A DNA stretch of 50,933 nt from the IMG/VR virus record IMGVR_UViG_3300037225_000882, positions 1-50,933 of that record. One strand, 5' to 3'. Below are positions 1 to 7,336 of this stretch, one piece after another. Both the position numbers and the translations under genes were made by a program. The notes under the pieces are model-generated. The model did no database searches. It was not told the origin of the DNA and saw nothing but the letters and a program-made list of their open reading frames with translations. The DNA comes from a virus. Each line of letters starts with the position of its first letter. The stretch's first letter is position 1.

Positions 1-2145
1 TGTTATACCTGTTTTAAAATAACTATCAATATTTAACCCCCAACTTGTAATATCTGATGAAGGTAATCCATCGTAAATTTCATAAGTATATTTTGTATAT
101 AAATCATCAATAATTGTATTAAGATTATCATTTACTGAAGGTACGTCATTTGGAAATACAATTGTAATTTTTGTTTCTGGAAGATCATTTGGTTCTGCAG
201 GTTTTGTTTTTCCTTTAATTGTTTCAATATCACTTTGTAATTTGGCAATTTTGAATTCATAATTTTCAATTGATACAAATTTATCAATATATGGGTCACC
301 GCCAAATGCAAAAAACTCAGCAATTTCTCTTTGTTTGCCTGTCGTATTAGCATAATTCTTTAATTGCTGTGGATAATCAACAAGTAATGTAAAACTAAGT
401 GTTGCCCCTCTTTCTGAACTTATATAGTTATACATTGGTTCATTTCTACCAATTATCATTGTTGGTTCGAATTTAGCACTACTTGTTTCCTGAATTTCAA
501 GATTATATGGAGGAAACCACATGATTCGCCCATTAAACGGACCGACCTCACACGCAGGTATTGGTGAACCATATTCATCATCAATAATACCATATGTATC
601 TTTACTTAATACCCTAACTGCAAGATTTTCAATTGAAAACATTAAGTTTTTTGGATTAATTGTTCCGTCTTTCTCAAGTGTTGGATGAATACGTGGTATT
701 ACTGATTTATAAATTACAGAATCTTTATTTCCGCCATAAACCTGATTGCCATCAAATCTTATTGCTTTTGCAAATCTGTCATATTGATCTAAAATACTAT
801 GTTGACGTACACCAGTTATGCCAGCAATATTATTATTGGGGTCACTTGCATATGTACTTGAATTAGCTTTCCATAATGCAGAACCGTTAAAACCATCAAC
901 TTTCCCACTATTAGTAAATGCTTTTCTTGTCATGTCAACAACTTTTCCATTTGTTGCATTTAATAAATTTCGGGTATATTCTAATAATCCTGCACGTATT
1001 TTATATTGACTGTTTATTGAGTTAGAAGGAGTTACTTGTCCATCAGCAGCATTATTTGTACCACGCAAATCATTAATATTATTATTTGCATCAGCAGTAA
1101 TACCATCTCTACCCCAGACAAGTTTATTACTTATATTATCATTACCAAATTCTTTGTCATTATTAATCCAAGGATTTTGAGCATTATCATTCCAGACATT
1201 ATTAGTATCAACTGTTTTTTCAGTATTACCAAAATTATTATCTATAAAGTCTTGATTAGGAGCATACTCAGGACTATCGCCTTCTTCATTAATATATGCA
1301 GTAATCATGCTTATATTTGCATTAGTAATTGAAATACTACTTTTTGCAAAATCATGTGATATATAAGCGTTAAAATATTTATTATCAAAATTAAAAAATC
1401 TTTTATCGTCTTGACCAGTACCTACTTGTTTGTCATTTCCACCTAAAACAATACCTCTCGGTAATATTTTTGCACCAGCACTGTTTGCTGCGCTATAAAG
1501 TGCGCTACTATCCAATTTACTTTCTTTATATATGTTTTTATTTATAGCATCATATAGTTTTCCTAATTGTCCAGCACCTGTATTATTGATATAATCATCA
1601 TTTGTTGGATTTTTAGTAAAAGGATTTTTGTTTGTTGGATTATTATATATTAGGTCATCGAGAAAATTTTGAAATCCTGATTGCGGTACTTTAGTTATTT
1701 TATAATCGACATTCTTTTTAAATAATTGTCCACCTTTAAGAAAACCGCCCAAATCAATTTGTGGTAATGTTTGTTGTGCAACATGCGAAGAAAAATTCAT
1801 TGCAAATTGTTTACCTAACATCACCAAACCAATTTCGCTCAATGGTGTACTGTTACCAATAAGACTTGCAACTCTGCCAATTACTGTATTATTTAAGTCA
1901 AATCCTTGAAATGGAGCAAGTGCTGAACCAATACTACTAATAGCATTTACAACTTTTTGTACACTATTTGGACTAAGCGGATATTCAACATCAGGAGTAT
2001 ATAGATTTCTTGATTCCAGTACATTTCTTAAATTAGCTGAATTAGCCAATAATCTTGAATTCCCACCATTATTAGTAAGATCATTACTTGAAGTAGTGCC
2101 AGCAAAAATTGTTTGTGGTTGGTTTATGCTATTATCGTTTGCCAT
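1..2145 (-). CDS. Tail/baseplate structural protein, 3' end missing at window edge
   Basis: The frame is open from an ATG at 2145 to the left edge, giving 715 codons with no stop, so the C-terminus lies outside the window. The start MANDNSINQ follows a late-type promoter motif at 2158-2168. Around residues 555-590 there is a segment with FEPTMIIGRNEPMYNY followed by ERGATLSFTLLVDYP. A 'GR.EP...Y....R..SFTL' arrangement recalls baseplate/tail-tube junction proteins of T4-like phages and LysM-type hub proteins. That resemblance is from memory and is not proof. The gene lies downstream of the tape measure gene, where hub and tube-cap genes are commonly found. The N-terminal half is Asn-rich and I do not recognise it. 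Confidence 0.7.
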   Translation of the reverse strand, partial: MANDNSINQPQTIFAGTTSSNDLTNNGGNSRLLANSANLRNVLESRNLYTPDVEYPLSPNSVQKVVNAISSIGSALAPFQGFDLNNTVIGRVASLIGNSTPLSEIGLVMLGKQFAMNFSSHVAQQTLPQIDLGGFLKGGQLFKKNVDYKITKVPQSGFQNFLDDLIYNNPTNKNPFTKNPTNDDYINNTGAGQLGKLYDAINKNIYKESKLDSSALYSAANSAGAKILPRGIVLGGNDKQVGTGQDDKRFFNFDNKYFNAYISHDFAKSSISITNANISMITAYINEEGDSPEYAPNQDFIDNNFGNTEKTVDTNNVWNDNAQNPWINNDKEFGNDNISNKLVWGRDGITADANNNINDLRGTNNAADGQVTPSNSINSQYKIRAGLLEYTRNLLNATNGKVVDMTRKAFTNSGKVDGFNGSALWKANSSTYASDPNNNIAGITGVRQHSILDQYDRFAKAIRFDGNQVYGGNKDSVIYKSVIPRIHPTLEKDGTINPKNLMFSIENLAVRVLSKDTYGIIDDEYGSPIPACEVGPFNGRIMWFPPYNLEIQETSSAKFEPTMIIGRNEPMYNYISSERGATLSFTLLVDYPQQLKNYANTTGKQREIAEFFAFGGDPYIDKFVSIENYEFKIAKLQSDIETIKGKTKPAEPNDLPETKITIVFPNDVPSVNDNLNTIIDDLYTKYTYEIYDGLPSSDITSWGLNIDSYFKTGIT

Positions 2146-2157
2146 TAATAGTTTTTT

Positions 2158-2168
2158 AATAAATACTT
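2158..2168 (-). promoter_or_regulatory. Late-type promoter motif before the 2145 gene
   Basis: The minus strand reads AAGTATTTATT, ending about 12 nt before the ATG. It matches the AGTATTTAT core seen before other late genes in the window. It lies between the tape measure stop and this start, which suggests a separate transcript. Confidence 0.5.
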
Positions 2169-2194
2169 GTAATATGAATTTTAAAAAATAGAAA

Positions 2195-4726
2195 TTATTG
2201 GTTCACATTTTGGGTACGTAATTCTTCCTGATGCGTAATTGCCGTATTTGCTTTAAAAATTTTATTCATAAATCTTTGACCGTCAATATTTAAAGTAATA
2301 TCATTTGCAAGTTGAACGTTTTTATCTGCAAATTCTACTTTTAATGGAGTTTTTAATAATGATGCTATTTGTGCAAATGCTGAACCACCTTTAGTATTCA
2401 TAGTTGAAATCGCATTAACAGCATTTTCAACAGCAAGAAAATCTTCTTTACTACCATGCATAACAGCATTAATTTCCTTAAATGCTTCACCAACTTGAGC
2501 TATTGCTTCAGAATTTTTTGCAATTCTATTTAATGTTGCAGAAAATGCAATTAAGCCTAATCCACCAACAGTAAATAATGCCATACCTGCAGCCATTGCA
2601 GCAATACCACCACCTAATTCCAACATATCTTTACCAGAACCTTTAGCTGAAACAGACAATTTAGAAAGACCTTCACCCATAACTCCAATACCTGCAGCAG
2701 CAGCACCAATACCTACACCAACTAATGCAACTGCACCACCAAATGCCAAGAGACCGGGGGCAGCAGCCGTTGATGCACCACCAAATAACATAATTGCACC
2801 CGCAACAGCAGCACCAATTCCCACAACTATTGATATTGATTTAACAATACTTCCTAATGTTTTTGCCTGTTCTGGAGTTAATTTAGCCATTGCAGTAGCA
2901 AGTAAACTAATACCTGCAGCAGCAGCACCAATACCAGCACCTACACCTAATGCAGCAGCACCAATACCAGCACCTGCACCAGCAAACATTTTTCCTTTTC
3001 CAGCCATTGCAGCACCTGCACCTATACCTCTGCGTTGATCAGCCAAACCACTAAGACCCTTTTTACCTAAATCTTCAGCAACTGCTTCACCTTCTTTCCC
3101 AGCACCTTTGCCAAGAACACCACCAAGACCTCCACCTCCTCCACCACTAATTACTTTTCCTGCTCCTGTTACAAATCTATCAGCAACACGACCTAATCCA
3201 AGTGTTATAACTTTCCATACTCCACCTGCAGCAAGTAAAGTTAATGCTGCACCAGCTATACCTAAACCGCTTTTACTTAAAAAGTTTGCAAGTGGCACAA
3301 TTGTAACACTCATTACTTTATTAATTGTAGTTAATAATGGTAATAATGATGCTTTAAGCATTTCTATAGTAGCCTTGAATGTTTGATCAAATGTCATTGC
3401 TTGTTCAGCACGTTCCTGTAAAGTTTTTCGTTCCTGTATAAATGAATTTGTCTGATCTGAAGTTAAAGTACTAATGTCTTTCATAGTACCACCAAGAGAT
3501 ACCTGAAGTTGATTAGTCTTTGAATTTAATACCATTGCACCAGTAATCCACTCTTTTTGTTTAGAGGTTAATCCTTTACCACCCATTTGTCTTTCAGATA
3601 AATCTAATTCTGCACGTCTTTGTGCAATTTTAGTCATTTCTTCAGCACTAATACCAAGTGCTTTACCTGCTTGTTCAAGTCTCTGTCTATCTGCAGGACT
3701 TATAAATTTTTCAAATACACCTTCACTATTTTTTTTAAAGGTAATAATACCTTTAGTCATTTTTGAAATTTCTTCCTGCCATTTTTCTGGTTCGTTACGA
3801 GCTAAATAAAACGCTTGAAACGGGTCAGTCTTTGCAAAATTACCACCCATAACCTGTAAATTTGCAAACATATCAATAGCACCTTCAAGACTTTTTGCAA
3901 TTGTTGCAGAATTAAGTGCAGACTCTACACTAACTTGTAATTTTTCAGCATTTTCAGCCATTTTAGCTATACCCTTGACACCGGAAACAAAACTAAATGT
4001 ATTTACTTTTTTAAAATTATCTATAATATTTTTTAATACTTTAGTTGTATTAACACCCATTCTTTCTGAAGTATCAACAATACCCTGTGTATAATCCATT
4101 GCAGATTTAGCATCAGCACCCATAAATTCAAATTGCGCTCCAAGTTTTGTTGCCTGTTCAATACCCAGACCAGTACCTTTACCAATTAAAGTAATATCTT
4201 CAAGCATACTTGCAGTTAAAGCACGTGCTCTACCTGTTTCATCAGCATATCCTTGTTGAATTGTTTGTAAATCGGCAAGACTTCCGCCTATTCTGGCTGC
4301 AAATACTGCAGATTTTTCAAAAGCTGCTCGCATTGCTTCAGCTTTTGCACCACTCATTCCAAGATTAAGAATGGTATTTTTTATTGTTTTATCAGATTCT
4401 TGTAAATATCTCCAACCTTCTTTTATTGCATTACCCAAATCTCTGGCTAAACTAACAACCTTTTCCCTACTTTTTTGTTGTTTAACTAATTCTTCATTAA
4501 TACTCTTTTCATTAGCAATTGCCTTATTTTGTTCGTTAACAAGGTCTTGTAAATATTTCTTTTGATCATCTTCTAAAGTGGCAGCATTAGACAATAATTC
4601 ATTAATTACTTTTTGTCTTTCACTAATAAGTAATTGGGTTTTACTTCTTTCACTTTCCGACTCATTAAGTCGTTTTACCAAATCAAGTGATTTCTGATAT
4701 TCGTCAACTGATCTTGCTGTTGCCAT
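2195..4726 (-). CDS. Putative tail tape measure protein
   Basis: An 843-residue protein. Residues 1-100 are charged and coiled-coil-like, with repeated Lys/Glu/Gln heptads. The middle is alpha-helical. Residues about 470-770 are long Gly/Ala-rich hydrophobic stretches. This is the usual make-up of a tape measure protein, which sets tail length and is threaded through the tube. The gene directly follows a T4 baseplate/chaperone-type gene with a candidate -1 frameshift, the standard position for a tape measure gene. T4 gp29 is shorter (590 aa), so a longer tail is implied if length scales. Start: ATG at 4726 (MATARSVDEYQKS) behind a late-type promoter motif. No lysozyme or peptidase motif was seen. 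Confidence 0.75.
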   Translation of the reverse strand: MATARSVDEYQKSLDLVKRLNESESERSKTQLLISERQKVINELLSNAATLEDDQKKYLQDLVNEQNKAIANEKSINEELVKQQKSREKVVSLARDLGNAIKEGWRYLQESDKTIKNTILNLGMSGAKAEAMRAAFEKSAVFAARIGGSLADLQTIQQGYADETGRARALTASMLEDITLIGKGTGLGIEQATKLGAQFEFMGADAKSAMDYTQGIVDTSERMGVNTTKVLKNIIDNFKKVNTFSFVSGVKGIAKMAENAEKLQVSVESALNSATIAKSLEGAIDMFANLQVMGGNFAKTDPFQAFYLARNEPEKWQEEISKMTKGIITFKKNSEGVFEKFISPADRQRLEQAGKALGISAEEMTKIAQRRAELDLSERQMGGKGLTSKQKEWITGAMVLNSKTNQLQVSLGGTMKDISTLTSDQTNSFIQERKTLQERAEQAMTFDQTFKATIEMLKASLLPLLTTINKVMSVTIVPLANFLSKSGLGIAGAALTLLAAGGVWKVITLGLGRVADRFVTGAGKVISGGGGGGLGGVLGKGAGKEGEAVAEDLGKKGLSGLADQRRGIGAGAAMAGKGKMFAGAGAGIGAAALGVGAGIGAAAAGISLLATAMAKLTPEQAKTLGSIVKSISIVVGIGAAVAGAIMLFGGASTAAAPGLLAFGGAVALVGVGIGAAAAGIGVMGEGLSKLSVSAKGSGKDMLELGGGIAAMAAGMALFTVGGLGLIAFSATLNRIAKNSEAIAQVGEAFKEINAVMHGSKEDFLAVENAVNAISTMNTKGGSAFAQIASLLKTPLKVEFADKNVQLANDITLNIDGQRFMNKIFKANTAITHQEELRTQNVNQ

Positions 4727-4750
4727 TAATAATAAATTTTAGTTATATAA

Positions 4751-4760
4751 TATAAATACA
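4751..4760 (-). promoter_or_regulatory. Late-type promoter motif before the tape measure gene
   Basis: The minus strand reads TGTATTTATA, 24 nt before the tape measure ATG and just after the hairpin at 4761-4791. The pairing suggests the tape measure gene has its own transcript. Confidence 0.5.
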
Positions 4761-4791
4761 AAAGATCGAGTTTTTTATTATCTCGATCTTT
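4761..4791 (-). terminator. Hairpin terminator between chaperone and tape measure genes
   Basis: There is a perfect 10-bp inverted repeat, AAAGATCGAG (4761-4770) and CTCGATCTTT (4782-4791), with an 11-nt loop. On the minus strand it follows the stop at 4805 and ends in a short T-rich tract. It would end or attenuate the chaperone transcript. Confidence 0.65.
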
Positions 4792-4804
4792 CTATTATTT
4801 TATT

Positions 4805-4978
4805 TTATCTTCTTCTATTTGCTTTTCTTTGTGCCTGATCTTGAAGTTTTTCAATTTCTTCATTTTCTTTTTGTAATAAATATAAAAAGTGTCGTCTACG
4901 ATATATGGGTATATTTTCTATATAATCTGCTTGAAACTTAGCGTGCTTGGTCAATATATATATTTCTTCGTTGACCAT
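4805..4978 (-). CDS. Candidate -1 frameshift extension of the chaperone gene (57 aa from its own ATG)
   Basis: A 57-codon frame runs from an ATG at 4978 to a TAA at 4805-4807 and encodes a basic, helical peptide starting MVNEEIYILTKHA and ending QRKANRRR. Its frame is -1 relative to the upstream 304-aa gene. It is open back through the upstream stop as PKNLASEYKK, reaching the T8 run at 5009-5016. A -1 slip on T TTT TTC there would give one protein of about 368 residues. That matches the G/GT-type tail assembly chaperone arrangement just before a tape measure gene. Translation from its own ATG as a separate protein remains possible. Confidence 0.6.
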   Translation of the reverse strand: MVNEEIYILTKHAKFQADYIENIPIYRRRHFLYLLQKENEEIEKLQDQAQRKANRRR

Positions 4979-4995
4979 CTTTTTATACTCTGACG

Positions 4996-5910
4996 CTAAG
5001 TTCTTGGGAAAAAAAAGTCTACGCCCACAGCTAAAGTTGCAGTAAATTTATAATTATCTTTTGTTATAAATTCATATGCCATATCAACATCAGGACTTAC
5101 AGTTAATATTTTTTTACGTATCACATAAGCATCTAATGCTGGCATTGCATCAACAAATTTATCGATGTATGTTCTATCTGTTTTATCATCAATTGCAACA
5201 ATATGTGCTTTTAATTTCATGGTACTATATTCATTAATTTCACTGTGATATGCTTCTTTAATAGCTTCAGCTTTTTTTGAAATTATTGTATCTTCCCCAG
5301 AAGTAAGTAACCTGAGAGTAACTTTTTTCTTACGCATTATAAGATCAACAAAAAAATGACCAGCTTGATCAGGTAGTTCTTCAACCTCTTTATATTGTAA
5401 TTTTAATAAATCAACTACAGTATTAAATGGTATGCCTGTTCTTGGGTCAGATACTGTAACGGTATAATTGGGACCGTAACTTGAACAGCGTAAAAATAAA
5501 ATAATTGCATTCCTATCACCTTCCAATAAATTATCAATTATTACTCCGTCTGTTTTAATTTTTCTTTTAAGAAGCATATTAAGAACATTTCCGCTATCAA
5601 TTAAAGAAGGGGTTGTTAATAAATCTTCATCTTTTGAAGTCATGTATTCAACATTAACTTGAGAAAGACCATCTGGATAAAATACACCTTTTGAGGGTAA
5701 TTTTACAATTTCATACGAAGTCATCAAATCGGGGTCAGTTTCTTTGGACATCGTTTTTTCAAACTCCTGTGGATTAAAATTTGATTTTGGCATTGTAGGA
5801 ATTGCCATTGGTCTGTTTTCATTATCAGAAAGACCATGTTCTTTTTTGTACTTTTCTAATGACGCAGCTATACTTTCTTTTTGAGGTGCGTTTTCTAATT
5901 CGTTTGCCAT
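4996..5910 (-). CDS. T4 baseplate-type protein, likely tail assembly chaperone
   Basis: A 304-residue protein. Residues 60-100 carry the signature 'LPSKGVFYPDG ... EYMTSKDEDLLTTP', and the C-terminus has VSPDVDMAYEF followed by GVDFFFP. These resemble the T4 gp26/gp51-type baseplate protein family, members of which are thought to act as tape measure chaperones in myophages. The N-terminal 45 residues look disordered. The last sense codons lie on a run of eight T (5009-5016), 10 nt before the TAG, and the -1 frame beyond is open into a 57-aa extension. Tape measure follows. The gene is transcribed away from the divergent 6079 gene, with a late-type motif at 5948-5958. Confidence 0.75.
   Translation of the reverse strand: MANELENAPQKESIAASLEKYKKEHGLSDNENRPMAIPTMPKSNFNPQEFEKTMSKETDPDLMTSYEIVKLPSKGVFYPDGLSQVNVEYMTSKDEDLLTTPSLIDSGNVLNMLLKRKIKTDGVIIDNLLEGDRNAIILFLRCSSYGPNYTVTVSDPRTGIPFNTVVDLLKLQYKEVEELPDQAGHFFVDLIMRKKKVTLRLLTSGEDTIISKKAEAIKEAYHSEINEYSTMKLKAHIVAIDDKTDRTYIDKFVDAMPALDAYVIRKKILTVSPDVDMAYEFITKDNYKFTATLAVGVDFFFPRT
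5008..5016 (-). promoter_or_regulatory. Candidate -1 ribosomal frameshift slippery site
   Basis: The minus strand has eight T then C in the frame GAC TTT TTT TTC CCA. It contains the canonical heptamer T TTT TTC in the correct phase, followed 9 nt later by the zero-frame TAG. The -1 frame is open through the stop into the 57-aa downstream frame. Confidence 0.6.
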
Positions 5911-5947
5911 AAAATTATAATTTTTTATACTTTATTATTATTGTTTC

Positions 5948-5958
5948 GATAAATACTG
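5948..5958 (-). promoter_or_regulatory. Late-type promoter motif before the chaperone gene
   Basis: The minus strand reads CAGTATTTATC, 37 nt before the ATG at 5910. It matches the AGTATTTAT core found before other minus-strand virion operons. Confidence 0.5.
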
Positions 5959-6018
5959 CAAAAAAAATTTTTTAAAAATAATTCAAGATTTTTAATTAAA
6001 ATACGTATTAACATATAA

Positions 6019-6078
6019 TGACTATAGATATAGTCACAGAATTATATTTATAGTCAGAGAACTAAATAAATAGTCATA
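6019..6078 (+). promoter_or_regulatory. TAGTCA operator-like array before the 6079 gene
   Basis: A perfect inverted repeat, TGACTATA GA TATAGTCA (6019-6036), is followed by two more direct half-sites. TAGTCA starts at 6031, 6051 and 6071, exactly 20 bp apart, or about two helical turns. The third copy ends just before the ATG at 6079. The arrangement suggests cooperative binding of a repressor or activator in the divergent promoter region. The protein that binds it is unknown. Confidence 0.55.
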
Positions 6079-6369
6079 ATGGAAGCAAAAATTTTGGTAA
6101 TATATATTGGTATTGGCGGTATTAGAAGCGAAGATATTGACACTTATATGAAAAAAGTAACAAAAAAAATCACACCAACTACTTTTGAAGGCGAGATTAT
6201 CGTTCTGCCAACACAGTTATTGGTAGCACCAGATACAAGAATTGAATGTATTAATCCTATTTATATTACTGATGTTGAATTGGTAAAACAACATACAATA
6301 ATGATAAAAAAATTACAAGATGAATTACAAATTCAACTTGATATATTAAAACAAAAGAACAATGAGTAA
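6079..6369 (+). CDS. Hypothetical protein, 96 aa
   Basis: I do not recognise the family. It has a hydrophobic beta-like N-terminus (ILVIYIGIGGIR), a central segment EGEIIVLPTQLLVAP, and a C-terminal amphipathic helix with regularly spaced Leu/Ile (residues 73-92), suggesting a small alpha/beta protein with a coiled-coil tail. The ATG sits 3 nt after the last TAGTCA half-site, so leader length and repression are probably linked. The end overlaps the next start at 6362 by 8 nt, so the two are probably co-translated. Confidence 0.6.
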   Translation: MEAKILVIYIGIGGIRSEDIDTYMKKVTKKITPTTFEGEIIVLPTQLLVAPDTRIECINPIYITDVELVKQHTIMIKKLQDELQIQLDILKQKNNE

Positions 6370-7111
6370 AAAATTAAGAGTGGGGATTGACATTAACGAA
6401 GTCCTACGTGCAAAATGGTTTCAGTTTGATAAATTTTATATAGAAGAATTTGGTGAAGAAGGTGCTCCAAAAGGACAACCATATGTATATGATTATTTCA
6501 ATTCATATGAATTTAAAGACACTGTTGAAGTGGGTAAAGAATTAAAAGAACCTGAAGATATGCCACAAAATATCAATCCTCTGGACTATCAGATAGATGA
6601 AAAACTTGGTGAACCACCAGCAGATATCTTTTTATTTAAAGCACCTGTGAAAACTGAATTAACAGCAAGAGAAGTTTATAATCGTTTTATAAATCAGGAT
6701 TTTCTTTTTGAAATTCATGGTGCTGCAGCAATGATGTATAGAAATATGGATGTAGATGTTAATAAATTTCTTGAAAAATATCAGAAGTTTGCAGACTTTA
6801 CAGTAGTATCGATTGAAAATAAATTTACAATACCACCAACAATGTTTTTCCTGAGTAAAATATCTATGAGATTCAGAAATTACAAATTTGTTGATTATGC
6901 AAGTGAAATGTGGCAACACATGGACGTGTTAATAACAAGTGACCCTGCAATTCTTAGTAGAAAGATTCCTTGGTTTAAAAAATTAATCAAAATAACAAGA
7001 CCTTACAACGAAAATATAACTGCAGGGTCAATTGAAGTAAAGCAAGTTGCCAATTTAATTGACAACAAAATTTTCGAAAAAATAATTAAATATAAAACGC
7101 ATTTAATATAA
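6362..7111 (+). CDS. HAD-like (nucleotidase-type) protein
   Basis: A 249-residue protein. The N-terminus, LRVGIDINEVLRAKW, has the position and pattern of HAD motif I (hhhDxD). The second Asp is replaced by Asn (DIN), so canonical phosphatase chemistry is doubtful. Later segments fit a Rossmann-like core with motifs II-III: ADFTVVSIENKF near residue 145, then DVLITSDPAIL and 'KKLIKITRPYN' near residues 190-220. Such proteins occur in large phages as putative 5'-nucleotidases. It overlaps the preceding gene by 8 nt. The assignment rests on pattern resemblance. The C-terminus ends immediately before the TnpB remnant and may have been altered by that insertion. Confidence 0.5.
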   Translation: MSKKLRVGIDINEVLRAKWFQFDKFYIEEFGEEGAPKGQPYVYDYFNSYEFKDTVEVGKELKEPEDMPQNINPLDYQIDEKLGEPPADIFLFKAPVKTELTAREVYNRFINQDFLFEIHGAAAMMYRNMDVDVNKFLEKYQKFADFTVVSIENKFTIPPTMFFLSKISMRFRNYKFVDYASEMWQHMDVLITSDPAILSRKIPWFKKLIKITRPYNENITAGSIEVKQVANLIDNKIFEKIIKYKTHLI

Positions 7112-7119
7112 TTATTTAA

Positions 7120-7251
7120 TGTTTCTATATTAACGCTGACATTAATGGTAGTATTAACATATTAAGAAAAGAAATTGGAAACGATTGGTTAAAGCCAATC
7201 CTATCCAATAGAGGGTTTGTGGTAGACCCAATAAAGGTAGTGCCTTTATAA
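7120..7251 (+). pseudogene. Remnant of an IS200/IS605-type TnpB (C-terminal 43 codons)
   Basis: A stop-bounded frame with no start codon encodes 'CFYINADINGSINILRK' then 'NRGFVVDPIKVVPL'. This is the characteristic TnpB C-terminus: the third RuvC motif NADxNGAxNI with its catalytic Asp, then W...L..RGFVV.P.K. The first 90% of the gene is missing and the fragment starts 9 nt after the HAD-like gene. It belongs to a different TnpB branch from the intact IS607 TnpB at 37399, which has DRDLNAAINL and no RGFVV tail. Hairpins typical of the element's right end follow directly. Confidence 0.7.
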
Positions 7252-7277
7252 AATAAAACATTATTATAGTGTTTTAT
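7183..7277 (+). ncRNA. Possible omegaRNA / right-end hairpins of the decayed TnpB element
   Basis: Three perfect inverted repeats follow one another: GATTGG/CCAATC (7183-7200), ATAAAGG/CCTTTAT (7231-7249) and ATAAAACA/TGTTTTAT (7253-7277). The first two lie in the last TnpB codons and the third just after its stop. Guide (omega) RNAs of IS200/IS605 elements are encoded over the 3' end of tnpB and the right end, and fold into such hairpins. Whether this one is still transcribed is unknown. Confidence 0.4.
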
Positions 7278-7282
7278 ATACC

Positions 7283-7333
7283 ATTAAATATAAAAAATAA
7301 ATAAAAGAAATAATATTAAATATAAAAAATAAA
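7283..7333 (+). repeat. 19-bp direct repeat before the glycosyltransferase gene
   Basis: ATTAAATATAAAAAATAAA occurs at 7283-7301 and again at 7315-7333, directly before the ATG at 7337. A similar A/T leader (TTAAATAAAAAATAAATAAA) precedes the 8607 gene. It may be a duplication left by the mobile element or an A-rich translation-enhancer leader. Confidence 0.6.
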
Positions 7334-7336
7334 AAA

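Noticed and set aside
132-353. Minus ORF of 73 aa at the left edge
   Set aside because: It lies in a different frame inside the open 715-codon structural gene and has a low-complexity product.
3108-3386. Plus-strand ORF with a Pro-rich start
   Set aside because: It is the antisense shadow of the Gly/Ala-rich part of the tape measure gene. No promoter or start signal.
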